In this document: positions 22,219-35,544 of the stretch, one piece after another
Position numbering within the stretch: position 1 is the first letter of the stretch
Layout: each line of letters begins with the position of its first letter
Assembly: GCA_037043455.1 (NCBI GenBank)
Contig: JAWPHD010001805.1
Coordinates: forward strand, 124,001-188,000
From: Cyrtodaria siliqua
Lineage: Eukaryota > Mollusca > Bivalvia > Adapedonta > Hiatellidae
DNA: 64,000 nucleotides
Direction of reading: 5' to 3'
Program-made: the position numbers and the translations under genes
The notes under the pieces: generated by a model
Told to the model about the DNA's origin: nothing
The model's database searches: none
Seen by the model: the letters and a program-made list of their open reading frames with translations, nothing else

Positions 22219-23444
22219 ATGAATATCAATTACGCCGGATTAATCCTCACTTCAAAAGAGCTAAAGGCTCCGTGTTTAATTCGCAGATCTTTTTCTCATC
22301 TGTTCGATAGATACTTCCGCTCCAATAGTTGTAGTAGGTGCTGGTACATTAAATGGAATCAACTTAAATTCGGCTTTATAAAGTTAAATATTGATTCCCG
22401 AAGCAGTCGTTTTGCTCGCGTAAAACCAAATTTGTTCTCAGAAAATCCATTTTCACTACTAACATCGATAGTTTGAGCCAATGCATGGACATCATCTTTC
22501 CGAGAAGATGAACTATAATTGGTGTACGCTTTGCAAACAGTGTTTGACGATAAGCAAAGTATCTTTTATCGTTATGACAATAGTAACTGTTTTGTTTAAG
22601 TCCTTAGCGTAAATGTTATTGGCTTGCGTTAACAAAAGAAGAACAATCTGTCACTTATTACAACATATAAAATGTGGGCTTGATGCTTAATTGATAAATA
22701 AGGAAACAACTTACCGAACTGTATAAAAGTGTACTTGTACCTTTAAATGTAAATCAGTTAAAACATATATTACAAGCACATTTATGTTGAACGTTTGATA
22801 TTATTTGAATTGTTATATTACTTCCAAGATAAAAATATTACAAACGCTATGTTCATTTAAAACAAATACCTAACATATAAGGTTTCGAATACCAAACGTA
22901 AATGGTAGGAGGAGAGTAGAACGGGAAATGTAGCATTCAAGGACAAATTCGACCAAAACCCACTGATATAAGCAAATCATAACTAGAGGTTGCTTTTAGT
23001 AAAAACAGATGTCTCCCTCACCGGGAAAGTGAATAATAACATGTATAAAGCTAACCCATTGTTACTTCCTTAAAGACCTAAGTTTCTGTATCGTAATTTA
23101 AAATCGGTCTACATTTTGTTTTAGAGCCTGATGATAAAGCACTTAATAACGTAATTATTGTTTTACGCATACATTACGTCAGTGTTTATCTCTGGAACTC
23201 GGGAGAACTAATGCCTATACTACGGTTCTACTGAGGGTGATGTTATTTCAACGCGTATCACACGTTGCACCATTTTCAATACTGGTGTTGACGATATGCA
23301 AAACAAACATCCAACTATTTACTAGATTCCTAAATTCCACAAACAGCATTATAAATCCAGCTTTATTTACAAACTTCGTGAGATCCTTGATCATAATACT
23401 TTCTTACAATCTTTATTTAACTTGTTAAAAAGTTTATCAAAAGA

Positions 23445-24330
23445 GGTTATGACCTTAGCATTTTGCGACGCACTGCATGTTGAGTGGTTGACCTATTTAC
23501 AGTTCGCCATTATTCTTTCCTCATTGATTTTGCGAAGACAGGATAGATTGCGGACTCTGTACTGAGGTGTCCCTAAATCCTGGCGGTAGCGTTTGATGTT
23601 TGTCTTCCTTGTATTTAGTACAGTGCGGACCTACGATGCCATTGCGTTCGGATGCTGTGGTTTCTATAGGACCCTATATCTCATTTTTCCATCATATCGT
23701 GTCGTATCCTTAATGGCTTATTCTCGTTTTGCTCTGGCTTCCGCCAAGTCATTGAGTACTTGCTTGTGGTTTTGGTTTGCTACATGATCCTATTTGTGTT
23801 ATTCTTATAATGCCTTATAGTGCTGCCTAGTTTGTTAGAGAATATAGCCTGGTGGGGATTTCTTGCACCCTGGTTTAAACCCCTCAGCGACCTTTTTTGC
23901 CACCGGCAATTCCAAAGCGGTAGCCCTATTGTCAACCGTTTTGTGTTTGTGTCTTATTTGGCCTTTTATTCCTAATTAAAGCTGTTCTTTGTTTCTGTGT
24001 GTGTTTATGGTTGACTGTCGTCCTTGAATGCTACATTTCCTGTTCGATTTTTATATCTACTTAATATTCTGATCCGTTTTATGGGGATGACAACAGGGTA
24101 AGAGGGAGGTTTGGCGTCCCCTAGAACCTGGATTTGAACACACAGCGGCCGTTTTGCCTCTAACCGTTCAGAGGTGGTAGATCTGTTTTCTACCCGTTTA
24201 TGTTTGTGATGTCACATGACTTGCATTTTATTAACAATGTAATTGTTGTTAATTTTATTTGTGTTTTTGGTCGACTGTGTTCTGTGAAAGCTACATTACC
24301 TGTTCGAAGTGTATGCCTACTTCTGTGGTG
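23445..24330 (+). repeat. R1 with 5' extension, dimer, copy B
   Basis: The intact version of the R1 dimer that copy A has interrupted. Core one is near 23850 and core two near 24062, with ACCTGG landmarks about 255 bp apart. The 5' extension contains an 85 bp foreign piece (GTGCGGACCTACGATGCC... GTGGTTTCTATAGG) that matches the downstream part of R2 at 48150-48200. Copies A and C1 lack it here. Confidence 0.8.
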
Positions 24331-24789
24331 GTATGTGGAATACATTACTTCTCTCCACGTCAAACTTGAAACAATCTTCAGGTCTCATATTTACCTATTC
24401 TGAAGGCTCACGAATCTAGAGGCTAAAGAACAGCAGAACATAATTCGTCTTTCCTTTAGAAAACTTCTTCAGTGCAAAAGACAGATGAAAAGAAAATCCC
24501 ATGCTGATTTGACATTTTATTCAACTTTCAAATTTTACGGTTCCCACCAAATATTTAGTTCGAATTTATCTCGATTTTGTATTTTTTATAGGTGTCACAT
24601 AAATATAAACGAGGAAAACAAAACACCTGGTATGTGGGCGTGGTGCTCTTATTGTTTTAAATTTCTGGTATATTTTATATATTGGCTAAACAAACAACAG
24701 GGTCTGCAGAAAAGCATTAAAGATTATGTGTTAAGAAATGTTGTACAATCCCCATATGGGTAAATTAAATGTGATGTGAGACCTGAAGT

Positions 24790-24995
24790 GTAGCTCTTTT
24801 TTTGCCACTGACCGTTCCAAGGCGGTAGCCTATTGTCAACCCTTTTTATGTTTGTGACATAATTTGCTTTTATTCCTTATTAACATTGCCATTCATGTTT
24901 GTCGTTTTGCATGTTTTGGGGTTTACTGTGAAAACTGCAGTTCCTGTTCGACATTTATACTTATTTTTACATATGTTACGTTTCGAATCCGAACT
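24790..24995 (+). repeat. R1 core, 5'-truncated, copy B
   Basis: It begins abruptly at CTTTTTTTGCCACTGACCG because the copy-B deletion removed the first half. It runs to GCAGTTCCTGTTCGACATTT. It is orthologous to 15606-15800 and 32900-33090. Confidence 0.8.
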
Positions 24996-25432
24996 GTTAA
25001 CTACACTATAAACGTTTTAACCGGCCTGACAATTGTTATTGTTGCCGAAGCTTCAATTTCTGAGTAACAAACTCTTAATTCATTACACGCATTTTCAATT
25101 ACGTGTGTTGTTAGTAATAGTGAATATATCCACACATTTAATCGACAAACATAGTTTATGACTTCAACACATAGAGAACATTTGGAAGAACGATTTAGTA
25201 GTGAAATTTGGTGGTTTAGTTTCTTTAAAGTAGTTAACAGCTCATAAGTGTATGCACAGTGTGCACAAAAGGGATTGTTTTGTTTGTTGTGTGTGTATTT
25301 TTGATCTGTCAAATTTCTGTTATGACTATTACAGAGAATGAGTAAGCTGATGTTGTCTTTGAAATGGAATTCCTCATTATGGTATACAACGCTTATTTTT
25401 ATTTTTATTTGACATACATAGAACGGTGGTTA

Positions 25433-27334
25433 GGGAAAATTGACGCAGAAGACAATTTTACTTTTATTTTGGAAAAGCGTATGTGGTAAAATTCGAATGC
25501 CCGGATTATGTATACTGGGACAGATATATGGCGGTTCCTATTACCGGCTTCGCGGCGAATGCACATAAAATTTAATCAGTAATTATTATACAGGAAATTA
25601 TAATTATATTTTTAAATACTCGTTATTTGTAACAAATGTTTACTATTCTCCTGTTTATTAATACATCGATGGGTTCTTTAGTCAGAAAAAACTGTAAAGA
25701 ATTCCGAGTCATAAACCCGTTATTAGTGCCGCCTTGTTAAAAGGTACATACATGGCCAAGGATTATGGGTATTTATGTCGGTAGAAGACGAAATTACTTT
25801 TGGACAACAGAAACGAACACAAGTTGTGATTACATGCATTAATATTTTTATAGTATTTGTTTCGAAACTTATTTATTGTATTTATCACTCGTTTCAACTT
25901 TGCACAGAAAAGATGCACTCGGCGACTAACTTTTTGTACTTTTTCTAGTGATTGGCTTTTTCAAGCGCGCTATCGGAAAACTTTCCCCGAAAAGTTGTCG
26001 GAAAATTCAGGGGTTTTCCCAATAATAAATCACCACGTGTGCACTTATGGTTAATTGGATTATACGCGGAGTACTCGGAGTGTGATCACAACGAGTGACT
26101 CGACAATGGCGTAATTTCGCCGCGTGGATACGCCGAGTCCAAACAAAACACTGACTCGGCGTAGCTAGTAAAGTGTGGGTTTCGCTTGAGCTGTACTGTA
26201 GTTCTGCCTTTTCAGCAGAAGGCGTTTCACATATGTCTAAAGCACGTTTATAAGCCATTCTGACAATGAATATAATATTGTCACACTACCTTTTTTATAC
26301 GGACCTTACAAAATCACTCAATTTATACGGACTTAAAAAATAAATTAAGGTATTTGATGTACTACACTATTGTATATAGTCCAGTAACAATGAGAATGGC
26401 GAAATTGAGTCAACACCCTTTTCCCAAACTCTTTTCGCGTAATATTTACAATTATGCGACATTGTGGTTGGTCGCGTAAACTGATGTCTCGGGCGAAAGC
26501 ATGTCGTATAACGATAAAATTCGAGCACAATCAAAACGAATTACAATTTGTTTAATGCACGGAGCCCAAACAAAACAACTACGGCTCTGTATTTGCCGAT
26601 TTCTGAAATAATGCGGCCCTATATTCGCCGATTTCTGAGATCTGACTTTTTTTTGAGATTGGGATTTTTTTTTCTGAAATTGGGGAAAACAGAGGCTATT
26701 TTCGGTTGGGAATGAGTCCGTATAACGGACCCTGTAGAACAGCCAAAAAGGCCCTGTGACAGTAATAATAGGTAACTTATATACAAGCAATACTCATGTG
26801 ACTGACTACATAATCTTTAAAATGTTCGTAAATGTTCATGTTTTGAAAACAAGCGAGTGTATTATTTGCTATTGTAAGACAATTACAACAAAACAACATA
26901 TCAGTTTGTTATTTTAATTACAGAGCTCCAGACAAACTTCCATGTCAAAGGGTAGTTTACCTGTCTGCAGTGCTGATTCAGATTATTTTAAAGAGTAAAT
27001 GTTATAATGTTTTTACTTCAAAATATGCTTTATCATTCAGTGCTGATTTTCACTCCCAAATTATGTTTTTTAATGCTGATTTCTTAATTTTAATGCGGAG
27101 ATACTCCCGAAAATTGTTTATCTGCAGTTCTGAATGAAAGTATTAGGTTTTATTAATAATATCAGAAATAAATGCGCTATTGTTTACATAAATTCCATTA
27201 TTCCATCATCTCTAAATCAGAAATACACCCATAAATGTAACTTGCCCCTGATTTTGTCATTAGTTTACGGTTGAATTTCTTTTGTACTTGAAACCAATGA
27301 CCTTATTAATAATTTCTTATCGTAATCATTTTTG
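25433..27334. other. Unique spacer between B and C1, no gene called
   Basis: This sequence is not part of the duplicated unit. Short near-repeats occur at 26580-26640 (GCCGATTTCTGA twice) and around 26270-26340 (TTATACGGAC twice). A splice-like segment at 26924-26993 has acceptor GTTATTTTAATTACAG and a GA|GTAAAT donor, with an open frame (SSRQTSMSKGSLPVCSADSD). The neighbouring GTGCTGATT motifs suggest a repeat instead. Nothing here is firm. Confidence 0.35.
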
Positions 27335-27500
27335 TATTGCCTTAGTAGCATGGCAGATACTTAGGGATCACTTTGTCCATCCTCGTCGCCATCGTCCGTC
27401 ACACTTTACCCTGCAACCTAACCTTGGCCAAAATAACTTGAAAAGTATTTGGCCTATGTTCATAAAACTTCACACACATCTTCATCTTACCTCAAGCCGA
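27335..27500 (+). repeat. R3 dispersed repeat
   Basis: Second R3 copy, with GCATGGCAGATACTTAGGGA, CACTTTGTCC, CCTGCAACCTAACCTTGGCC and AAACTTCACACACATCTTCA. It is shorter than the copy at 12985 and lacks its 3' half. Confidence 0.65.
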
Positions 27501-28229
27501 TTTCCCATATTTTATTTTGATGTATAAAATTATAGAGAATGAACCTTGCATGTTCATTCCCGTTCGCTGTTCAAATTCTAAAAAAAACAATTAATTAGAA
27601 TAATATTAGATATAATATGCAACATTACCACTCGAATGGAAATGATCCATTACTGTCAATAATAAAGACCGTCGTATAAATTGCATTTTGGCGCAAGAAA
27701 ATATCCAGGAAATACCTATTGCATTTTATATGAGTTTCCAACATCCAAAAATAGAAAGTTTAACATTTCTCTCTGAACTTACTGAAGAATTATGGACAAA
27801 AATGACATAAATGGAGAAATAGATGCACTCATTACCTGTCTAGTTTCGACATGGCCACATTTTGAGCTTCTATGCAAAATATCTTGGCTTAAGTATGCCA
27901 TTAATTTTTCACGTAGCTGATTTACACTCCAAGCAGTTTATCACCAAACTCCGGATAAGTACGCGATTTTACTCACTCGAAATGAAATAATAAAGTCGGG
28001 GTTTGACGTGAGCTGCATTGTACTAACCCAGTAAACTCGATCATGAAAAATTGTAATAAAGTAATCCGATGAAGGCTTCACTGATGAATTTTAGATCATA
28101 ATGTTAAATCGGAACAACAGTTGCTCTTTGTGGCTTGTCAAAATTGTTCTGCCTTTAGTTAGTGATGTACCAATAATCGACTACAACCGATGCAAGTCTA
28201 TAATCAATCATCGGTTGAATGCACTTAAT

Positions 28230-29660
28230 TAATGTTCAAAATAGGTCGCTTGGAAAGGAATTTCAGGATTGTTATTCGGGTCATTTGGTAAAAGATTAAG
28301 GTCACTGTTACTATAAAAAGGATTTTGGTTGCTATTCAATAACAGTAGTTCCCTTGCATTTACAAGAGCATTTATCAAAAACCTTCACCTCATCGGAATT
28401 AGCTTGGGATTGTTTCTTAGGTTATCCAAATGTCAAGGACACTATTACTAAAAATGCAAATTGATTTTTATCTCGATTACTCTGAAACTACATGATCGAT
28501 TTTCATGAAAATTTACAAGAATGTTGCCCATGATGTCTAGTTGATCCTAGCAAATATTCATGTTAAATCCAACAGGACTGCCAAAGCTAAATATAGATTA
28601 TTGAAAAAAAGAAGTTTATAGCGACTACTTCTTGAAAACCATAAGTGATATTAATATGTGACGTTTTCTAAAATGATCAGCATGACATGGTCCTTGTCGA
28701 AAATCATTTTGATTTGATGTTGAACATTGCTATAGTGGCCATCTTTGTTTACATAGAGTTATATAGTAAAGACTTGTAGCGACTACTCTGAAATTACATT
28801 ACTTGACGGATTTTCATGGAACTTTACATGAATGTTGCTCTTGATGTCTAATTGATCCTAGCAGAATTTTAGGTCGGCGGGATATTCAAGATGAGTGCCA
28901 CGGCTTAAAATATATTTTTTCAATACAAGTTTGTAGGGACTACTTATTGAAAACTGTGAGTGATATTGATATGTTTTTCTTTCTAAATGATCAGCATGAC
29001 ATGATGTTGATCCGTGTAGGAAGTTACTTTGATTCGACATTAAACATGGCCGCCAGTGGCCATCTTTGTTTACATAGAGTTACATAATAAAAACTTTGCA
29101 GCGACTACTCCTCTGAAACAACTTGACGGATTTTCATGAAACTTCACAGGAATGCTGATCTAACTATCAAAACCTATCAGTAGAGCTTCAATGTTATTGA
29201 CCTGTTGTTGCTGAAAAATTTACTTTCCCTTAAGGAATTTAATAAAACTTCACCACAAAGTGCATCTCATGGAAAGGAAGCTCGGGATTGTTATTTAGGT
29301 AGTTTGATTTTCAGTCAAGGTCATTGTTGCTATTGGAAATTGGTTTTCATTCAATAAATTTAGTTTCCCGTGACGGATGTAAATAAAAAAAAAAATCACC
29401 TCAAGGGAATTAAACATGAGCTTGTTATTCAGGTCATTTTTCCAAAAGTTAAGGTCAGAGTTACTACAAATAAAACTTGGTTTATGCAGAATAAATTCAC
29501 CTTCCCTTATGGAATCTTAACGAGACTTCACTTAAATGAATGTCGGATTGTTGTTTAGGTAATTTGATTTTAGAGCTAGGTCACTGTCAGTGTGAAAAAG
29601 GAAGCTCAAGAATGTTATTCAGGATGTTTTGCCTAAAGGTCAAGCCTCAAGTTAACTTTC
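28230..29660. repeat. Degenerate tandem repeats, 300 bp and about 100 bp periods
   Basis: The motif GCGACTACTCTGAAA...GATTTTCATG starts near 28473, 28779 and 29101 (spacings 306 and 322). GACTACTTxTTGAAAACxxT recurs at 28621 and 28936, and TTTGTTTACATAGAGTTA at 28744 and 29066. This makes about two and a half copies of a roughly 310 bp unit. Shorter repeats with GGATTGTTATTxxGGT, AAGGTCA and TTCCCTT motifs flank it on both sides. All frames are interrupted, so no coding is suggested. Confidence 0.7.
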
Positions 29661-30140
29661 ACTAAAATTCAATAAATTTGAAGTATGGTCACTGAAAATT
29701 TCCTTCGTAATAGCACATGTGTATATCCTTAATTGAAAATAACACCTGTTAGAATAAATGGTGTACTACAACTACCAGTTATTGGAAGTCAGAGTTTGGC
29801 AGGGAGCTGAAATGGACATGCTACATTTTATTCTACATATGACGGTAGTTAGTTTAGTATAAAATGTTTATTATAGCATACTTTGTTCATAACAAGAGAT
29901 AGTTTCCAGTGGCAAAATAATACCAGAATTATAACAATAAAGCAATTGCAAGCCGTTTGACGAGTTGGTTGCTTTGTGGATTTTTATGATATTTACGTCA
30001 TTTTCAGCACATTTTATTCTACATATGACGGTAGATTTTTTAGTGTAATTGTGTAGACATTCCATCTCTTTATGGGTATAACCAGTACTGTATATTTCCC
30101 TCATCCGGTAAGAATCGACACTTTCTCACTTACAAGTCGG

Positions 30141-30231
30141 GCTCCCAGTGGGATTTGAACCCCCTCTGCCGTGAGAGGTAAGAAGGTTTCATAATCAGTG
30201 TCTTTACCATCCCGACCACGGAAGCGAGACA
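30141..30231 (-). repeat. tRNA-like sequence, copy C1
   Basis: The minus strand has GCTTCCGTGGTCGGGATGG, AAGACACTG, then GGTTCAAATCCCACTGGGAG. The 5' GCTTCC can pair with the 3' GGGAGC. The 13 bp around CCCCCTCTGCC differ from the other copies. The fold is tRNA-like but unproven. Confidence 0.5.
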
Positions 30232-30959
30232 GGAAAACGAATACTTTTTACAATGAAATAAAAAATATATATATCACAATTTTACTAGTTTTAATGCCTA
30301 ATGATAATCGGCACGTTATATTGCACGGATAAAAGTTAGTTGTCTGAGGTACCGTTAGGATCACGTTTAATTGAAAGTAAAACGGTTAAACCAATATAAA
30401 TGAAATACAATCTCCAAATAAGATTCCCTATCAGAGTTGCTACTACACTGAAACTGATATAACGAATGTAAACGGTGCTAAGGAACGCCTTCTGCATGCT
30501 TGTATAAGAGCTCAGTTAATTTCAGCTTCTTCCAAAACATGTGGAACTGTTGCGAAATATGATCCTAGTATAACTAAATTACTAAATTAAAACGCGTAAA
30601 TGAATATCAGTTACGCCTGATTACTCCTCACTTTAAATTATGATGATAAAGCACTTAATAACGTAATTGTTGTTTTACGCCTACATTACGTCAATGTTTA
30701 TCTCTGGAACTCGGGAGAACTAATTCATGTACTACGGTTCTACTGAGGGTGATGTTATTTCAACGCATATCATTCGGTGCACCATTTCAATGCTGTTGTT
30801 GACGATACGCGAAACAAACATCCAACTACATGTATGTACTAGATTCCTAAATTCCACAAAAACAGCATTATAAAGCCAGCTTTATTTACGAACTTCGTGA
30901 CATCCTTGATCATAATCACTTTCTTACAATCTTTATTTAACTTGTTAAACAGTTTATCA

Positions 30960-31840
30960 AAAGAGGTTATGAGCCTAGCATTTTGCAACGCACTGCATGT
31001 TGAGTGGTTGACCCATTTACAGTTCGCCACTATACTTTCCTCATTGATTGTGCAAAGACAGGACAGATTGCGGACTGTGCTGACGATAGCCCTAAATCCT
31101 GACGGTACCCTTTGCTATTGTCTTCCATCATATCGTGTCGTACACTTAATGGCTTATTCTCGTCTGTGTTTTGTGGTTGACTGTCCTCCTTGAATGCTAC
31201 TTTCCCTGTCCGATCTTTTTATATTTCTTTGCACTGACTTCTGCCAAGTCATTGAGTACTAGCTTTGTGGTTTTCTAGATTTTTTTATTCATATATACCT
31301 AATCATATTTGTGTTATACTTATAATGCCTAACTATGCTGCCTAGTTTGTTAGAGAATATAGCCTGGTGGGGATTTCTTGCACCCTAGAACCTGGTTTAA
31401 ACTCCCAGCGACCTTTTTTGTCACTGACCGTTCCAAGACGGGAGCCCTATTATCAATATTTTCGTGTTTGTGATGTCTTATTTGGCATTTTATTGCGCTT
31501 TAAAGCAGTTCTTTGTTTCTGTGCGTGTTTTTGGTTGACTGTCATCCTTGAATGCTACTTTTCCTGTTTGATTTGTACATCTACTTATACTGATCCATTG
31601 TATTGGGATGACAACAGGGTAAGTGGGAGGTTTGGTGTCCGCTAGAACCTGGTTTTAAACCCCCATCGGCCGTTTTGGCACTGGCCCTTCGAATGCGGTA
31701 TCCCTGTTGTCAAGCCAAATCAGTTTGTGATGTCACTCGGCTTGCATCTTATTAACATTGTAAATGTTGTTAATTTTAATTTGAGCTTTTGGTCTTCTGT
31801 GTTCTGTGAAAGCTTAATTTCCTGTTCGAAGTTTATGCCC
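30960..31840 (+). repeat. R1 with 5' extension, dimer, copy C1
   Basis: It has the same dimer organisation as in A and B, with ACCTGGTTT landmarks at about 31390 and 31645. A 70 bp segment (31163-31231) interrupts the 5' extension between GCTTATTCTCGT and ACTGACTTCTGCC. It equals, by eye, the tail of the R1 copy at 317-385, including TTTATATTTCTTTG. Confidence 0.8.
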
Positions 31841-32804
31841 ACCTTATGTGGTGGTATGTCGAATACATTACGTTTCTCTGCATCAACAGTGAGACAATCT
31901 TCGGGTCTCATTACCCTATTACCTATTCTGAAAGCTCACGAACCTAGAGACTAAAGAACAACAGAACAAAATTCGTCTTTCCTTTAGAAAACTTCTTCAG
32001 TGTAAAAGACAGATGATAAAGAAAATCCCATGCTGAAATGAGGTTTCATTCAAATTTAACGGAACCACCACATATTTAATTCGAATGTGCAATGCTTTTT
32101 TATTTTGCATAGGTCACAAAAATGTAACGAGAAAAACAAAAACTTGGTAAATGGACGTATTTTATTGTTTTAAATTACTGGTTTGTTTTATATATTATTT
32201 ATAAACAAACAATAGGGTCTGCAGCAAAGCAGTGAAGATTATTTCTTAGAAAAAGATGGGTAAATTAATTGTAATATGAGACCGGAAGTGTAGCTATTTT
32301 TAGATCCCGGTCACAAAACCAAAAGCGTCAGATTTTGTAAACCAGCAATACACCTTGATCCAATTGGTCTGTGTGAATTTAAAGTAATGGTTTGTCAGAC
32401 AATTGCAACAAGTTGTTGGTACAAATGAAGAATGAGTTTGACAGATATGGTGTTCTTTATATGCCCATGTCAGCAACAGTATTTGATATGAGTCTAAAAA
32501 TCGACCTTTCAGACGGTATGTGTGCATGTGTGTATACTTGATTGACAGCTGTGAAAACATATCCTAGAGAAAATATGTAGTGTTTTAGTGTATACAGCTG
32601 CATGGGGTCAGTAAACACATTTCTATAAGAAGATATCATACATATATCAGACATCTAATCTGATATATCTAAAAGCTACCATATAGTTGATATCTAAAAA
32701 AAAATAAAACCGCTATCCAGACAATAACAGACACATTTTACAAAAGATACACACCTGTTCTAAGAATATTAACGATACAGTATATATGTAACTTACGTTG
32801 GAGA

Positions 32805-33090
32805 ATAGTTCATGGCGGAGATTTCTTTATTTACACTGTCATGTCTTATTGGGATGACAGTAGGGTAAGTGTGAGGTTTGGTGCACCCTAGAATATGGTT
32901 TAAACCCCCAGCGGTCTTTTTTGCCACTGAGCGTTCCAAGGTGGTAGCCCCATTGTCAACCCTTTTGTGTTTGTGATGTCATATGCTTTTATTCCTTATT
33001 AACATTGCCTTTCGTGTTTGTCGTTATGCATGTTTTTGGGTTAACTGTGTTCTGTGAAAGCTGCATTTCCTGTTCGACATTTATACTTAT
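32805..33090 (+). repeat. R1 dispersed repeat, copy C1
   Basis: A full core lies near the right edge of C1, from CATGGCGGAGATTTCTTTAT through GGGATGACAGTAGGGTAAG and CCACTGAGCGTTCCAAGG to GCATTTCCTGTTCGACATTT. It is the orthologue of 15490-15800. Confidence 0.85.
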
Positions 33091-35139
33091 TTTTACATAT
33101 TTTGGAAATCAGAACTGTTAAATACAATATAAACGTTTTAACCGGCCTGACAATTGTTATTGTTGCCGAAGCTTCGAATTATGAGTTACGAACTCTTAAT
33201 TCATTTTACGCATTTTCAATTACGTGTATTGTTAATAATAGTGAATACATGTACACATTTAATCGACAAACATGCATTAGTTTATGACCTAAACACATAG
33301 AGAGAATTTGGAAGAACGGTTTAGTAGTGAAATTTGATGGTTTAGTTTCTTTAAAGCAGTAAATAGCTCATAAGTGTCTGCACAGTGAGCACAAAAGGGA
33401 TTGTTTTGATTGTTGTGTGTGTATTTTTCATCTGTCAAATTTCTATTATGACTATTACGGAAATAAGTATGCTGATGAAGTGGAATTCCTCAGTAATATA
33501 ATAATATATCTATTCTATATTACGCATCCGGAATAATGCAAACATATACACTTATATGGCTATATATTTGCATATTTCAAAGGAGCCACATTGTACAGTT
33601 CTACATAACGTTTATGACCATGATGTGAATAAAAGATCGGTACTTAATGTGCGTAAAGTAACAATAAAACTATGATAGAAATGATCGCAACCGGACAAGA
33701 AAATCTGTCAAGATAACGTGGAAATAGTGAACATTAGGAATAATAGACCACAGGTGTCTATCTGAATGGCATATACAATTGTTTAATAAGTTACAGCATC
33801 ACTCAATATAGACGACTAAACGATCTAAAGTAAGACGACTTTATAACTAAGGCACTTGGCGGATCATGCAATTACACTTGATTTGGTTTCCGCTGGTTAA
33901 ATAAAACAATGTGCATCTTATACTGAAACCAAATGCATGTGTTCATGACTTGAATGAATACAGAATAAATCAATTATAAATTGTATTCATGACATTGCAA
34001 TATTCCTTCCACCAATGAAAGCGCCAATTATCGACACGTCTTTAGAACATGGCCCAAACTTTCCAGTCAGAATGCTACGTAATAAAACTAAGGGGGCGAA
34101 TACTGTTATACATAACAGACAGCTGCTAAACCCGCCGCTACAAACAAAAACACCACCTTTCTATACCACATTGTGTTGACGAAATTAACCTAAGACAACC
34201 TTGTTTAAATAAGAACAATGTTTTAGGGGTTTATTTGTGGATACTTTCTATTATAATTCTTACAGAAACAACACTCTAGCCTAGAGTTTAAGATAAAGCA
34301 TATATGTATCCATTTAACGTGATCTGGAAAACGTCATGCGTTCTAAACCATTAATTTGCTTACCTTCAAGTTATAAATCAAATGGACACTTTGAACGCTT
34401 TGTAATCGAATTTACTCAAGAGACAGACGAAGCCGTCGTTTAGAATTTGGTACGATTGAGTTACAACAGGATGCTTTACAATCGATATTATGTTTATTCT
34501 TGAGTACCCTCTAAACTACAAACATGTCTATAAACGAAACTGAACACGTCTATATTTTAGGCTAATTTATCTTGAGCAGTTACTAAGATGCTCACGAGAT
34601 GTGCATATACATGCAAAATAACCGCTCACTCTGCACACTCTAATTGCTATTAGACGCATAATAATGTAGGTATGACAAGCAGCAAGTTGTTTAGCCGGAG
34701 AAGAATAGCTGCGAAGAGATAATATCATTATATTTCGGGAGATATTGAGACACAACATGTCACGATAACTTAAGTTGGTTATCAATCTTATCTCAGGAAT
34801 TATTTTCTATGATACACATTATTTCCAAAGTGTAAACCTTCGGATCTCCACACCGAACTCCTTAAGGAACTTCCTAAATCCAAAAGCATTGTGGTAAGGC
34901 TCTCTTGCAGTCTTAATCATGATGTTTCCTACTAAACATATATATATAAACATGTATATATTATCAAACCATAATACCTCGTTCCAATTTCGTATGTACC
35001 TATTCTCTGACAACAGAGCGGTATGACAGGTTTGCAAAGGTAATTTTCACTGAATACCCCCACCAGTACCTCACCATTCACAGTGGGTTGGTTTTTTAAA
35101 TGTTAATCATGCTTTATTATGTTTAAAGTTGAAAAACGC

Positions 35140-35425
35140 ATTTTCTTGCGGGAAGTGGACTTCCGCCTAGCATGTAGTAGGTCGTGGGTTCAATCCCCGG
35201 CCGGGCTACACCAACTACTAGTAATTCATAAAAACGGCGCCAGTAGATCCATTGCTTGACGTTATAAATGGATTTGTTATAACAGGTCGGCCCGTTGCCA
35301 GTATAATGTGACTGGATGGAAAACCATGTGTCTACGACATGGTATTCCAGTGTGGCAGTACTATACACTTATACATTAAGCGCGCTATTATAAGATGCGA
35401 CGTTAAATTAAATACTTGCCTCTAG
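35140..35425 (+). mobile_element. tRNA-derived SINE, copy D (best body)
   Basis: The head CCTAGCATGTAGTAGGTCGT, GGGTTCAATCCCCGGCCGG is followed by TACACCAACTACTAG. The body has GTCGGCCCGTTGCCAG, TATAATGTGACTGGATGG, a short hairpin-like CCATGTGTCTACGACATGG and CCAGTGTGGCAGTACTATA. The B-box is GGTTCAATCCC. The CCATGTG...CATGG segment is missing in A and B, so D is closest to the family form. Confidence 0.75.
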
Positions 35426-35544
35426 TACAATTTTTAAAATTTAAAATAACACTACACTACACGCATGACAATGTTAAAACTCTTTTCGTCATAACTTGCA
35501 TAGTCGCAATCCCATTATCAGTCATTATTGGAACAGTTGAGAGA

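Larger units (their letters stand above)
16641..25432. repeat. Large duplicated unit, copy B
   Basis: Head-to-tail with copy A, this copy is about 8.8 kb and starts at GTATCTGAAAAGAATAATT. Private changes relative to A, C1 and D are a 460 bp TIR insertion (19031-19490), about 190 bp of different sequence at 18270-18450, an 85 bp R2-like piece at about 23608-23693, a deletion of about 600 bp at 24786, and a deletion of about 300 bp near 25387. It lacks the 7.1 kb A-only block. Confidence 0.85.
29868..33490. repeat. Duplicated unit, partial copy C1 (second half)
   Basis: The copy begins near GCATACTTTGTTCATAACAA (matching D at about 36268) and runs through landmarks shared with A 4820-7373 and 14456-16175. 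It has a private deletion of about 780 bp at 30641 and a private 70 bp R1-tail insertion at 31163-31231. It has the empty site for the A-only block, and it ends at GAAGTGGAATTCCTCAG, joined directly to copy D. Confidence 0.8.

Noticed and set aside
24485..24763. 92-codon plus-strand ORF in copy B
   Set aside because: Frame is broken in copies A and C1. Only the small splice-bounded part at 24592-24629 is notable.
28230..29660. CRISPR-like or satellite array
   Set aside because: Units are long (about 310 and 100 bp), degenerate and without unique spacers. Ordinary degenerate tandem repeat.
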